From: Ichthyophis bannanicus
Lineage: Eukaryota; Chordata; Amphibia; Gymnophiona; Ichthyophiidae
Direction of reading: 5' to 3'
Length of the DNA: 64,000 nt
NCBI GenBank assembly: GCA_033557465.1
Contig: CM066033.1
Span: 385,647,289-385,711,288 of the forward strand
How positions within the stretch are numbered: position 1 is the first letter of the stretch; each line of letters begins with the position of its first letter. The position numbers and the translations under genes were made by a program. The notes below the pieces were generated by a model. The model searched no databases. It worked only from the letters and a program-made list of their open reading frames with translations, and was not told the origin of the DNA. This document shows, in pieces, positions 1 through 11,985 of this stretch.

Positions 1-1788
1 TAACTCTCTGTCCGTGCTATATTGGTTTTGCCTCTTAATGTGTATTTCATCTTAATTTAAGTAAACCCACTGATACTGGAGGTCATTTTAGAAGGCTTGC
101 GGATAGGAATTCATGTAAGCACCGTGCACAGATGTTAAGGAGGTATGTTCCTGGCGGACCTCAGAAGATATGTGTGTTTCCTGTTTTGCAACAGGAATGC
201 ACGTGCACATGAAGAACATCATACTCGTTGTCCTTTCTGCCTCCTTTCAGGCTTGCCCACCTGCGAGCTACTGTAACTAGTCATTTGGCCCTAGGCTTTG
301 GAGGAGTGGGTAAGTGGGCAGTTGTATTCTCTGGCATTTAAAACCACTTCAAAAATACAAAATAACCCTGATTTTGGAGTTTGGCTCCTTTTGGGTGTGC
401 AGTTTTAGGTGCTGGTCTTCGCCAGTGCAGAGCCCCGAGTGATACCGCTCTTCTTTTTGACATGCTTGTTTCTAACATAGCTGCTCCCATGAGCACATGG
501 GTATTTTCCATGGTCTTAAAGGTATTTCACAAAAGGCTCCATGTTCAAGGATCTTTCTGTAAAAGACTTCACAAGCGCTATAAAAAAACCTGTTTAAATT
601 AAAATTTGTGAACATCCCTTTTCCTATCTAGAAGATCTCTGCAGAATAAGGTTTCACATACGGCTTGTTAATCTGCTTTGATTCTGCAATTGCGATGAGC
701 ATTTTTGCCTTGGGCAGTAGAGAGGAAGCAGTGCGAGTCATTGTGTCACTGCTGCCCTCTAGGGCCGGCCCCAGAGTTGCACCCTAGGCAGTCCTTAAGC
801 TTTACAACCACCCCTGGCTGTCAGAATCTATTGTTTGATTTTCAGTGCCCTTCTCTTTGCTGTCCCCAGAAGCTGTTGCCCTAGGCAACCACCTGGTTGG
901 CCTATTGGTTGGACCAGCTCTGCTGCCCTTCCACTGCTGAGCCTGAATCAGTTAGGAGAGGAGACTGGAGAAAAGAGTGGCTGGGGATGTAGGACGAGTG
1001 AGGGCATTGAAGTAGATATGGGGAATGTGAGAGGATCCTCTTTTTCTCTTCTCTCCTCCACCCTCTTTCTTATAGTGTTGCTACTTGTTTCTAAAATGTT
1101 ATCAGACATAAACAGCACCGTACACATGCAAATGGAGGACAGGCCCTGTTCCTTGGAGCTTACCTTCTACTCAAGGCAAACACACATAACAAACAAGAGT
1201 CTATGGAAAATCTGTATATTATAGAGAAGAGTTAAGATATAAAATCATCCTTCAAAAAGTGACGTTTTAGACTGGATTTGAATCTGTCTAGAGATGACCG
1301 TGATGCTTCACTCAGTCTCTTCTAGGCCTACAGTGCAGCAAAATGGAAAGCGCACAGTCAGGAGCTGGCGATGGAGGAGAAGGGCACAGACAAGGACAGT
1401 TTGCTCTATGAATGGAGTTTATGTAGAAGAATTTATGTTTGTGTTCTTTGTGATCCTGCCTTTTTGTTTCCAGTTTATTGTTCTCGTATGTTTAAAGTTT
1501 GTTTTGTTTCTCTTTTACTTGCACTTCTGTTTTTATTACTTTTACAGTAAACCATCATGATGTTAAATCAATAAATAACTAACAAAAATGTAGGAAATAC
1601 AGAGGAGCTGCAGCACAATTTATAATGTACTAATTACCAAATGTTTTTGAATACATAAAACATAATTCATACTTTTTAAATTGCATTTGTGAATACAAAC
1701 TAATTTTTTTTTTACATTTCTCACATATACAGATAATTAATTTTTTTTTATTTATTTATATATATACATATTTTAGGGAAATAGGCTC
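1..1788. other. Unassigned intergenic sequence
   Basis: No coding region or complete repeat is recognised here. Short open frames (for example 381-602 and 835-1224) have no family-like motifs. The stretch near 1080-1200 weakly resembles a degraded dispersed repeat. An A/T-rich tract lies at about 1690-1775, immediately before the TIR element that begins at 1792. Confidence 0.5.
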
Positions 1789-3289
1789 TTAGGGGCATGT
1801 TTACTAAAAACCGCTAATTAGCGTGCCGCAAAATAGCGCACTAAAAGCGGTACTTAAGAGCGCTTAAACGCCCCGCAAACGTGCGATGAAGCCCCGCACA
1901 CTTGCGCGTCACAGTAACGGGTGCCGCACAAGTACGTGCCCGCAAATGTCCGATAGAGGCGTGCATAGGCTAACGGAGGGCGGAGGAAGGCCCCGGAGGG
2001 GCGGAGAGAAGGGGTTAATGGGTGGGGAAGGGGAGGGGAGAGGCGCCCCGCACATTATCGGGGCTGAATTTCCAAAAAAAAATAGCGCGAGTGAATCACT
2101 CGTGTTAGAATGCATTTAAAGGGAAGAGAAACCATTTCCGTCAGCAATGTACAGCAAAACCGGGGAAACCTGCAAAACGTGAGCAGTGTGATACATGTGC
2201 ACAGCACAAAAGTGCAATTATAAATAGAAAATGACCACCACAAAAATATGAAAAATAGTAATTCAGTTGGGGAACAGTTATAGTGATGGGCAAAACTAGA
2301 TAACACACCCAGGAAAGCTCCAAAAAAAAATAAATGATTTATGGAAAGGTGTAGGGAGCGGAGACTCGTCCAAAAAAACATTTCCCTTTTTCTGGAGCTG
2401 TCCTGGGAGTGTTATCTAGGGTTGCCCATTAATATCACTGTTGCCCAGCTTGGGTATATGTTTTCCCCCTTTGTTCCGTGGTCATTCCTGGGTTTTATTT
2501 GCACGTTTGTCACCACACAGGGTGAAGGAGCCCACAGTAAATATGCATACAGCAGGGTTTGTGACTCCATCCTGCCAGGTTTACTACCTCCAGGGGCTGC
2601 ACTGTCTCTGTGGCCATAGTGTGGTGCAGAGGACATAGCCATGATCTCTAGGACTAGAAGGCCAGAGGTTCAAATCCCAGCTGGGGCACTTGCCAGCCCA
2701 GTCCATATATTTTACCCACCACTAAACAAAGATAGAGCAGACACCCCTGTATTGCAGGGAACATAAGCATGGGGGAAACACCCATATGTTACCCAACACC
2801 GCACACACACCACAACAATGGGCATACCTACAGCCAAGTCCCCCAAATGCAGTCCCGTACTGCCACATTGCAATCAGGTCATCTGCTTTTTCTGAGAGAA
2901 GCTCATGCCAGCATGTTGGCGCACGAGTACATGTGGTGCAGGGGGCAGTGGCTGCTAGCCACGGAAGACAGAGGCCTAGCCATGTGCAGACTGGCACAGT
3001 CCACTGCAACACACAGGCCCTGCCGGATCCACAGGCATGGACATTCCAGGGAATCCAGCCAATCTGTGGCTACAAGGTGGTGCAGTGCACACAGACAGTG
3101 CATACAAGAACAGAAGGTCACAGGTTCAAAGCCCAGCTGGGGCTACCGCCAATCCTTCCCACATATTTTTCCCACAGCTACACAGTGATAGTAAGGACAA
3201 ACCTTTCGTGGCGAGGACATATGCAATGGTACTACGTCTATCTTTTACCCCACTGAGCACAGACACCATGTACAGGGGCAGTACCTACA

Positions 3290-3490
3290 GCAGAATCTCC
3301 CAAATGCAGTCCTGGTGGGCCACACACCAGTCAGGGTCCATGCTGCCACTCATACAAATGCCTGTGCTGTATATCTATGCACCACCCCCATGGCATGTAG
3401 ATGTAGCTCATGCATATTCATGAGGAACAGCAGGTAAACCCGATCAGTGTGATGCAAACCTGGACTGGAGTTGGGAATCTCTGCCGTAAA
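3290..3490. mobile_element. Degraded hAT MITE inside copy 1
   Basis: Occupies the same place as the better preserved 193-bp MITEs in copies 2, 3 and 5. It starts near TCTCCCAAATGCAGTCCTGG and ends near GGAGTTGGGAATCTCTGCC, with an inner ATGCATATTCATGAG segment. Its boundaries are inferred by comparison with those copies. Confidence 0.6.
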
Positions 3491-5054
3491 GCAGCAGTCA
3501 ACAGGGGCAGACACACCCACACCCACTGGCCCCATTGGCCAATGTCTCCTGGAGAGGCAGAACATTGGCCCCTGCGTGCATCTCCCAATACTAGCACCTG
3601 CATACCCTAGCAATGTAACCCTACACCTGAGGTATACGGTACACAGCTCTGAGACGCTTGCTAGGAGTACTGGCAGATAGATATCCATACGTTACGCACA
3701 TACTGCTAGTTGACCCCATCCGAACAATCTGTTTGGTGTTTGCGGTGTGTGCTCCAGCCCTTGCCTCTGACGGTGTTTACCACCCTGGGGAGTGACCCCC
3801 AGCAGTACTGCGTAGCATATCCATGCCTTGCCGTGCCCAGCCCGGTTTGGTGGGCAAGGCTAATTACCTCCTCAATAGTAGCACCATGATGGCATAGGTG
3901 TGGAATTGTGTGTGTGTGTCTATACAGTGGGTGTTGGCTGCATGCCCCTTCCACAGCCCACACTGCCAACACTGTTGCCAGTATTGGCCTGCCAATGTGC
4001 ATAATGAGTAGCAAGGGACCATGGGTATATCTCAGACAGAGTGCTGACCAGGATGCAGCTGCACAGGGCATAGGACACTGGCAGGGGCATGGTAGTGCCC
4101 GGCCACCACCTACACAGACAGGGTGACCTCTGTATGTGCTGCTGGGGGATCACTCTCACCCTGAGTGTGCAGTGACGGCAGCATGGCTAGGTACCCCCAT
4201 AGAGCTATATTGTGATTCTCCCATGTGATATGTATGGGTGTCCTGTGGGGGCCTCTTCATGGACTTATCTGTCTGTGTGTGCTGCCACCCCAGTTGTGGG
4301 TGCATGCATGTCCATCAGGACCAGCCAGCAGACTGTTTACAGCTGATATGTGTTGTGATGGAGTGCCTTGCAGGGTGCAGTGGCTGATGGCTTGCTGCAG
4401 GTGAATATCAGATAGTGGTGGGGTGCATCTTTGAATATCCAGGCCTAATGTCTGTCTGATATTGTGTTATGGATGTGTGGAGCTGCTTGGACTGCCCTGT
4501 AGGGTGTCTGTTTCCTAGCAGGACTGGGGTTGATGGTCCACTCTACTGCCATCGGGGTGGGGAATCTGTTGAAGGGAAGCCCTGTTTTATCCACCTGGGG
4601 GTCCATGGGGTGGGGGTCCCCACTAACTGAGCCAGACAGATCTCCAAAATGTTTATGCAGCATCTACCTATTCCACAGGTTATTGCTGCTTTGGAGCTCT
4701 GTCATGGCCGCATTCAGCCATGGCTGGTGTTGTGGACCTGGTCCTGGGCGCAACATCTCACACTCAGGGTGAGCACAGTAACTGCACAATGTGATGGTGT
4801 TTAGCTACTCTTTGCCGTTTGTCCACCCACTCAGGACACCCTACCAGGCCGAGGTGCTGTGTGGGTGCACACGGACACTTCCCCCTACCAGGCCGGGGAG
4901 CTTTAGGGGTGCATTTCCCATCCTGTGTTCAATCGTGGATAGCTGATTTGCATGTGCAGTGCATCATGGGTATGGGTGGTTCACAACAGCAGACTGTCAG
5001 TGAGGTGACGTACAGGCTATCTGCAGCCAGCCAGGGGCTGCTTACAGCTATAGA

Positions 5055-5125
5055 GCTGTAGCCCAATGGTTACGTCACTGCCTGTGCAGCCAGATGTCAT
5101 GGGTTCAAACCCACAGTGGGGTTAT
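5055..5125 (+). promoter_or_regulatory. tRNA-like Pol III module (sense)
   Basis: An A-box-like GTAGCCCAATGG is followed about 40 bp later by the B-box-like GGTTCAAACCC. The same module, better preserved, recurs at 35100-35170 and 49875-49945. A transcribable Pol III unit is inference; the box motifs are visible. It does not fold as a complete functional tRNA that I can recognise. Confidence 0.5.
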
Positions 5126-5582
5126 GTGATAGGGGTGTCCACAGATTTATTTTAATTTACTGTACATATGTTGCTGCCAGCAATACCACCCTCAGTGTAC
5201 TGTACCCATAAGGTGCCTCTGAGGGTGCTTTATGGGGCGCCCTATAGGGCACGTTACGGTTGCCAGCCCTATAGGGTGCACTATACATTATCCTGTGTCG
5301 CAACATACATGCTGCCCTATAGGGGACATTCTAGGGTGCCTTGGCGGACGGTGCACTGTAACATGTGCCTTATGGGCCGCCTTATATTAATATGCTGTGA
5401 GAGTGCGTTTGCTAGTAGTTATCACAAAATAAAATTAAAAAGCCTCCTACAGCACTCCACAACATATAACATACTGCCTCAGCTAGCCTTTTTCACTGGG
5501 CATTGTGAGGGATCGAACCCCTGGTCCCTGCACCATTGGTCAGTGTCTTAACCATTGTGCTGTGGCTGTGTTCCTTTGCTTT

Positions 5583-5790
5583 GGCATCCGCGCGCCGCCT
5601 TATGCCCATCAGCGCGCCACCTCCTGCTGCCCACAATTAGTGCGCCGCCTTGTGCCGCCCAAAATGAACAGTGCGCTGCCTTGTGCCACCCAAAAAGAAC
5701 AGTGCGCCGCCTTGTGCCGCCCAGATAGTACAGTGCGCCGCCTTATGCCGTACAAAACGAACAGTGTGCCGCCTTATGCCGTCCAAAAGT
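5583..5790. repeat. 31-bp GC-rich minisatellite
   Basis: About seven imperfect tandem units of roughly 31 bp, each built on GTGCGCCGCCTTGTGCCGCC followed by an A-rich tail. It lies between two reverse-strand tRNA-like modules in copy 1 and is not present in this form in copies 3-5. Confidence 0.85.
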
Positions 5791-6299
5791 ACTTTGCCTC
5801 CTGAACCACTTTTACACATTCAAGGTGTTGTCTCAGCTGGCCTTTTTGTTGCACACAATGGGGGATTGAACCTGTGGCCCCTGCACCATTGGTTAGTGTG
5901 TTCACCGTTGTGCTACAGCTCTGTTCTGATATGTGCTCAGCAGCGCCCCGCTTAGCCTTCCCACGCGCTAATGTGGGCCCCGCAAATTAGCGCGACGCGC
6001 ACACGTACGGTCGGGGTTTTTTCTTCTTTCTGCCTGAACCGCCCACTCCTTATATGGCACACGCACACTACCGCAGCCCCGCACGTTAGGAATGTTTAGT
6101 AAACATGCCCCTTAATGTTCCTGGCGCTAGTTGCAGCGATAATGTGAAGGATGCCATATAAGGAGTGGGCGTTCCAGTCTTAAGGTAGCAATTGCGAGTT
6201 ATCGCATGATAAAGTGCGCCGTGTCCATTATCACGTGATAGAGGGAGCTGTGCACGTTACCCGCGTTAACCTTAACTTCACGTGCTGACCTATAAACAC

Positions 6300-6750
6300 A
6301 GTAATAGAGGTGTAGCACACTGGTTAATACAATGACTGCTGAAACAGGGGTCATGAGTTTGATCCCCCAGTGGGCTTAATGAGTAAGGCTGTCTGAGGCA
6401 TTACCCTTTACTTTAAATCAGTGCTGTCTGAGGCATTTCCTTTTTAAATTTAAATTAGTGCTGCCGGCAAACACACCCTCACAGTGCCGTAACCTAAGGT
6501 GCCGCATAAGGCGCCCTATAAGGCACTCCAGAGGGCACATTATAAAGTGCACTGTCCGCCAAGGCACCTTATAATGTTCCCTTAAGGTTACAGCACTGTG
6601 AGGGTGTTTTTGCTGGCAGCACTAATTTAAATTAAAAAAGGAAATGCCTCAGACAGCCCTATCAAATAACACCATTGTGGGATCAAACCTATGACCTCTG
6701 CCTCCACAGTCAGTGAAGTAACCAGTGGGCTACATCTCTATAGCTATTAA
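6300..6750. repeat. Inverted tRNA-like pair around a palindrome (copy 2)
   Basis: A plus-strand tRNA-like unit (GTAGCACACTGGTTAATAC, then GAGTTTGATCCCCC) at about 6306-6370 faces a reverse-strand unit at about 6675-6745. Between them lies an imperfect palindrome: TTTAAATTTAAATTAGTGCTG near 6430-6460 and its complement near 6620-6645, enclosing repeated AAGGCGCC/AAGGTGCC motifs. Confidence 0.75.
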
Positions 6751-8432
6751 CAAGCCCCCAGCTGGCTACAGAAGGACTGCAGGTCACCACACAAACTGTC
6801 TGCTGTGGTTACCAGGATAGGGTTAACCCACCCGTACTCATGATGCACTGCACATGCAGATCAGCAGTCTATAGATGATCACAAGATGGGGTATGCACCC
6901 CCACAGCACCTCGGCCTGGTAGGGGGAACTGACCATGTGTGTTACTGGCACAGAGTAGCTACAGACCGTCACATTGTGTGGGTAGTGTGCTCACCCTGAG
7001 GGCGAGGAGGGGTGCCCAGCACCAGGTCCGCAGCACCTGGCTTAGCTGAGATAGGCTATCCTGCAGGTTGCCATCAGTGCCACTGTGTGATAGGTAGTCC
7101 TTGCAGACACACCTAGGCTACACGTGTGTCCATCTGAATTTCCCAGTCATGTCTAGCCCTTGTGGACTATGATGCACCCAGAATAGTGCATATCCTGTGT
7201 GGGTGCCATGGTCACATGATTTAAGTGAAGGGGGGTGTTTGGACCCATAAGCGAATTATGTAGCACCACCCAACCCGCTCTCTGGGGCTCAGGGTGGGGG
7301 ACAGGATCTCCCACCAACAGAGCCACATTCTACATCCCTGCAATGGTGGCAGTAGAGAGGACCATCAACCCTAGTCCTACTGGGGAACGCGTACCCTACA
7401 GCGTAGTCAGTGCAGATCTGTACACCTCCATAAGGCAATGGCAGACAGACAGTAGGCCTGAAAATGCTCAGCTGCCCCCCACCACTATCTCACATGCTCC
7501 AGCCGCTGCACCCTGCAAGGTGTTCTAGCCATGCACATGCTAACTGCAGACAGTCTGCTAACTTGTACATAGTGCATGTTCCTGGAGGAACTGTGTGCAC
7601 CCAAAAATGGGACATAAGCGCACACACCAAGCAGGTAAGTCAGTGATTGGGCCCCAGAAAAAGAAACCCATAAATATCACTTCAGAGAAATACTATAGTA
7701 GTACTATGGGGGAACCTAGCCATGCCGTGGTCACTGCTCAGTCAGGGTGTGAGTGACCTCCCAGCTGGACATGCTGTGGCCACCCTGTCTGTGCAGGTGG
7801 TGACCAGGCACTACAATGTCCCAGCCATTGCCCTATGCCCTGTGCAGATGCATTCTGCCCATGCCACCCTGTCCAGGCAATACCCACAGTACCTTGCTCC
7901 TCATTATGCACATTGGCAGGCTAACACTGAAAACAGTGCAAGCAGTGTGGACTGAGTAAGGTGTAGGCAGCCACAACACACTGGATAGACAGACACACAC
8001 TCCCACACCTATGCCAGCATTGTGCAAATATAGAGGCTTTTGGCAGCCCTGGCCACCACACCAGTCCTGGGCACAGCGCAGGCATGGCTATGGTACGCGA
8101 TACTGTTGGGGTCACCCCCCGGGGTGGTAAACACTGTCAGAAGCCAAAACTGAAACACACTCCACAGATATCAGAAAGGTTGCTATGATGCAGCTGTATC
8201 AGCAAATTGTGCTTAACTTAAGAATTATCTGCCATTAATCATAGCAATCTTTTGATATATGTGTAACGTATTCCCAAGTTTAGGGCGGCATTGCTAAGGT
8301 ATGCAAGTGCTAGTACTGGGAGATGCTGCTGCGCGCAGGGCCCAACAGCCTGACTCTCCATGAGGCTTTGGATAGTGGAGCCTGTGGGTGTGGGTGTGGG
8401 TGTTTATGCCCCTGTTGACCGCTGCTCTAGGG

Positions 8433-8625
8433 CAGAGGTTCCCAACTCCGGTCCTGGTGGGCCAAACTCTGTTCAGATTTTCATGCTGTCCCTAATGAAT
8501 ATGCATGAGATTCATTTGCATACAATGGGGGTGGCGCATACTAATGCAGCACAGGCATATTTATTAGGGACAGCATGAAACCTGAATGGTGTTTGGCCCT
8601 CCAGGACTGCAGTTGGGAAACTCTG
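8433..8625. mobile_element. 193-bp hAT-type MITE with perfect 8-bp duplication
   Basis: A palindromic element with ends CAGAGGTTCCCAACTCC and TTGGGAAACTCTG and no coding capacity. It is flanked by a perfect 8-bp duplication CTCTAGGG (8425-8432 and 8626-8633). Eight-base duplications and CAGNGG-type ends are hAT hallmarks. The same insertion site is occupied in copies 1, 3 and 5 and empty in copy 4. Confidence 0.85.
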
Positions 8626-9531
8626 CTCTAGGGATTTTGCACAAGTTTATGGTGTCTGTGCTCTGTAGGGTAAAATATAGGCGTTTCAGGCATGTTTATT
8701 TTATCTGCAATAAAGGTTCCGTCTTTATTACCGCGGTTTAGTACTGGGTAAAATATTTTTGGAAAGGGTTGGCAGGAGCCACAGCTGGGACTTGAATTTG
8801 TGACCTTCTGCTCATGAACATACTGGCTGCGTGTACTGCACCATACTGTTGCCACAGGGACAGTTCATTCCCTGGGGATACCATGACTGTTCGTCAGACA
8901 GACCTTGTCTGTTGCATTGCACGGCACCCACCTAAATGGGGCTAGGCCATTGTCTGCTGTGGGCAGATGCCACTGCCCCCTCCACCACCAGCACCCTTCC
9001 GCCACCATGTTGCCCTGCCATTATGGTGGTGGTGCCCAGTCTCAGGACATCCAGTATGCCGGTAGGCAGCTGCCTATGGTGTGGGTTCTCAGGTAGGGGT
9101 GCCTACATGGACATGCGTGCTTCCCCCCCCCCCTCCGCACCGCCTGCCAATGTTATGGGCCCTTGGGGGTACCTGCTGGATAATCTCACCTGTGACACTG
9201 TGGGACACACATTCGTGCCCATGTTGGACCCTCCTCAGTTGCTGTCTTGCTGCTTTATAGTTTTGGCATTCCTATGTCCTACCTAGGCATCTGCCTAGTC
9301 TGCACTGTGCCCCAGCTGAACCACAGCATGTGCCGCCTTCAGCCTCCTGTATCCCATTTACAGCATCAGTACAGTTGCCCTTTCCTACGTGCCCACTCTG
9401 CTGTTGCTGCACATGTGCACGCCATAACAAACCTGCCCAATCTAAACGACAGAAACCCTGATGAATGCTATTTCAATGTGGGATCATTCACTTTGTAGGG
9501 GGACAGAGCATAGACTCTTCCAAACATGATA

Positions 9532-9620
9532 TGTTAGAAACATAGAAACATGATGACAGAAAAAGACCACATGGTCTATCTAGTCTGTCCTTCCATAACA
9601 ACAACTACAACAGTATCTTA
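9532..9620 (-). mobile_element. CR1 3'-end fragment
   Basis: About 90 bp matching the extreme 3' region of the CR1 at 40728-40800 (GATGACAGAAAAAGACCAC against the equivalent there). It interrupts sequence that is continuous in copy 3 near 46075-46095, so it is a short, strongly 5'-truncated insertion. Confidence 0.65.
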
Positions 9621-9718
9621 ATTTATATGCTTTGTTAGTAGTGTTGCTTTATGTTTATCATTAATATCACTTTTGGCCAGCTTGGTTATTGGGATGTTAG
9701 ATGTGGTTCTGGTCCTTT

Positions 9719-10019
9719 TATATTTATTTATTTATTTATTTACATTCTCTTATATACCGCACTATTCTGCATCAGTGTGGTTTACATTGAACAAACTGAA
9801 ATTACATTGAACAGGGCATTATAACTTGGAGATAACTATTTTACAGGGAACATAGACTATGGTGGGTTAAGTGGCTTGCCCAAGACCACAAGGAGCCACC
9901 TGTGGGACTAGAAACCCTAGTCCTTCCGGCCCAAGGTTGCTGTCCTCTAGTGGGATTTGAACCTCCAACCTTCCAGTCTGAAGTACCTTGCCCCAACCAC
10001 TAGGCCACTCCTCCACTCC
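9719..10019 (-). mobile_element. tRNA-derived SINE with LINE-type tail
   Basis: Read on the minus strand, the head near 10017 has an A box TGGCCTAGTGG (complement of 9997-10007) and a B box GGTTCAAATCC (complement of 9953-9963). The body ends in an AACCGC-type LINE-like tail and a TAAA-rich microsatellite at 9720-9745. The insertion interrupts sequence that is continuous in copy 3 (about 45970). It probably relies on an L2/CR1-type LINE for mobility, judged from tail similarity. Confidence 0.85.
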
Positions 10020-10438
10020 AAATATGTTTATTTGCCTCCTTGTTCCCTGCACATGTATCACAACTATCACTTTTCTGGGTTTCCTTGCCTTTGCTGCACA
10101 TTGCTAACTGAAATGGTTTCTCTTTCCTGCAAATGTGCCTTAACGTTAGGGTTTCACTGGCGTTAGTGTTCAGACCCAGATTCCACAGCATTAGTGTGCT
10201 TGGAGCCTTTCCCCTTCAACTCTCCACCCATTGACCCCTTCTCTCCGCCCTCTGGGAAGCCTTACTCCACCCTTCAGGCCTGTGTTTCACAGCGTTAGTG
10301 TGCCTTAACGCCGCCGCTGCATTATCGCGCGATAAGTGACATCGCGTGATAATGTTACATTTTCATGCAATAACCTCACTTATCGTGCGATAATACCACC
10401 GCTGCAACGTTAAGACGGTTTATTAAACATACCCCTTA

Positions 10439-11785
10439 GTTCTGCATCATATACACCTGCACAGCTCTATACTAGTCATTTTCTGCTTGTAGAGCCTGCT
10501 TTATAACATTATCTTTATTGGGGTAATTTTTATAAAGTCATTTTCAGACGGGTGGCCTTTGGGTAAAAGCACGTTGGTTTTCATGAACACACATGTTTCA
10601 CTGGTACAGCCAGGGTGGAACGCGGCTGGAATTTGCGTGTATATGTGTTGCTTATGGTGTATGCATTTACTAGTGCATTTAATGCACATTCATTTTCCCC
10701 TGTTATGAAGCAGGTATAAATGTCCACACCTGCTTGTAAAGCGCGATCCCTGCCCCGTCGACTAGTATATGGTAAAGACAAATAGTGTGTATTTTAGAAG
10801 GCTTATTCACTATTGGATGTCTGGAAACATGCATGCGGACATCCAAATTGCAAAGATGTCCCCTGAGTCGTTTTACAAAGCATGCTTGGAGGCATCGTTG
10901 GCGCGGGGATGTCCAACTAGGCAGGGGGTGTGATGGAAGCATGGCTAGGATGATGGACGTAGATGTCCACGATCGATTTGAGAAACCTCGGGGATGTCTG
11001 TGACATCATCTAGTTTTAGACTTTCTCTGGGTACGACTAAGTATTGGGAATGTGCTAGTTTTGGGCCCCAAAACATCTGGAGAGAGTATAGAATAGATGG
11101 TACTCCACTATCTTCAGTGTACTCCACAATCACAATGTTTTCTATGTATTTGATAAGTGTTTTATGTTTGCATCATCCCTGATTGTCTCTTAGACATCCC
11201 CGGACTTGGATACTATGCTGGGATGTCTATGTAGATTCCCCACCCCCCTTGCAGATGTCCATATCGAGCATGTTCATATTTGTGAAATTGTGCCCAAACG
11301 TGGACATGCCAGGCTTATTTTTGGACATTATGGCTTGGGCACCCCAGATTGCGCTTGGATGTCCTTTGCAAAATGTGCCTCCACATGCCTTTATAAAACA
11401 GGCTCCTCCTTACCCTCTTATAAAATCATGCTCAATGTGGAAGCATTGACCATGTGTTTGCAGTTCATTCTGTTTAGGTATCCTGGAAAGTTGATTTTCA
11501 GTGATGATCCCTTGTGCCATCTGAGTATAGTTTAAGGTTACAATTGGATTTCATTAAATCGGAGTCAAAACCAGAAATTGAAAGTTATATTTTTTCCTTG
11601 TTGAGGGTGCACCTCGTTCATTGCAATTGTCCTAGATGGTAGGCTGCAAGTATCAGGTCTCCTTTGACATTGCTTGACAATTAGTATGACTGAGTGACAG
11701 ACCTTCAATTCTGCTTAGCTATAGCTCAAGGGCATACGAGATTCCCATTAAAGCCACCAGGCATTCATAAATGGACTGATGGTGC
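10439..11785. other. Unassigned sequence with 'gacatcc' motif recurrences
   Basis: No coding region is supported. Between about 10790 and 11380 the words GGATGTCC/GACATCC recur on both strands, as they do at 40540-40640. This suggests an old dispersed repeat that I cannot classify. Confidence 0.4.
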
Positions 11786-11985
11786 AGTTGTTGTAGACCA
11801 GAGCAGCCGGTCCTGGATTACCCCTTCTTAGCCAGTCTGGTTTCCAGGATATCCGGAATGCATATGCACAGGGTAGATCTACATACACCACCTCTACTAC
11901 ACGCAAATCTATCTCATGCATATTCATAGGGGTTAGACTTAAACAGACTGGTAAGGGGTATGTCAGGGCTGGCTTGAGAAAAACT
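11786..11985. mobile_element. Degraded hAT MITE (TCTGGTTTCCAGGATATCC type)
   Basis: An imperfect palindrome whose arms read AGCCAGTCTGG...AGGATATCC and CAGACTGG, around the shared core ATGCATATTCATAGG. It is related to the MITEs at 13150-13326 and 48055-48247. Ends are approximate. Confidence 0.55.

Larger units (their letters stand above)
1792..6111 (+). mobile_element. tRNA-module TIR element, copy 1
   Basis: A 4.3-kb non-coding element with inverted termini (GGGGCATGTTTACTAAA at the left, its complement at the right) and a TTA target duplication at 1789-1791 and 6112-6114. The 3-bp T-rich duplication and G-rich ends resemble PIF/Harbinger elements, but no transposase was seen. It holds tRNA-like modules near 2600-2690, 3070-3145, 5055-5120, 5505-5570 (reverse) and 5860-5925 (reverse), a degraded hAT MITE at about 3290-3490 and a 31-bp minisatellite at 5583-5790. 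Long collinear similarity to copies 2-5 supports the assignment. Confidence 0.8.
6112..10435 (-). mobile_element. tRNA-module TIR element, copy 2 (inverted)
   Basis: Same family as copy 1 in the opposite orientation. Its outer end, finishing AAACATACCCC followed by TTA (10436-10438), is intact. The inner end, next to copy 1, lacks about the last 25 bp of the terminal repeat. It hosts a 193-bp hAT MITE (8433-8625), a CR1 tail fragment (9532-9620) and a tRNA SINE (9719-10019). It has an inverted tRNA-like pair at about 6300-6750 around a palindrome. Confidence 0.8.

Noticed and set aside
2769..3256. Overlapping long frames in copy 1 (139 and 156 codons) as genes
   Set aside because: The same region in copies 3-5 is not conserved as coding. 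The frames have stops and indels in other copies and contain no domain motif.
5583..5790. CRISPR-like array
   Set aside because: The units are contiguous tandem repeats of about 31 bp with no unique spacers, in vertebrate repeat DNA.
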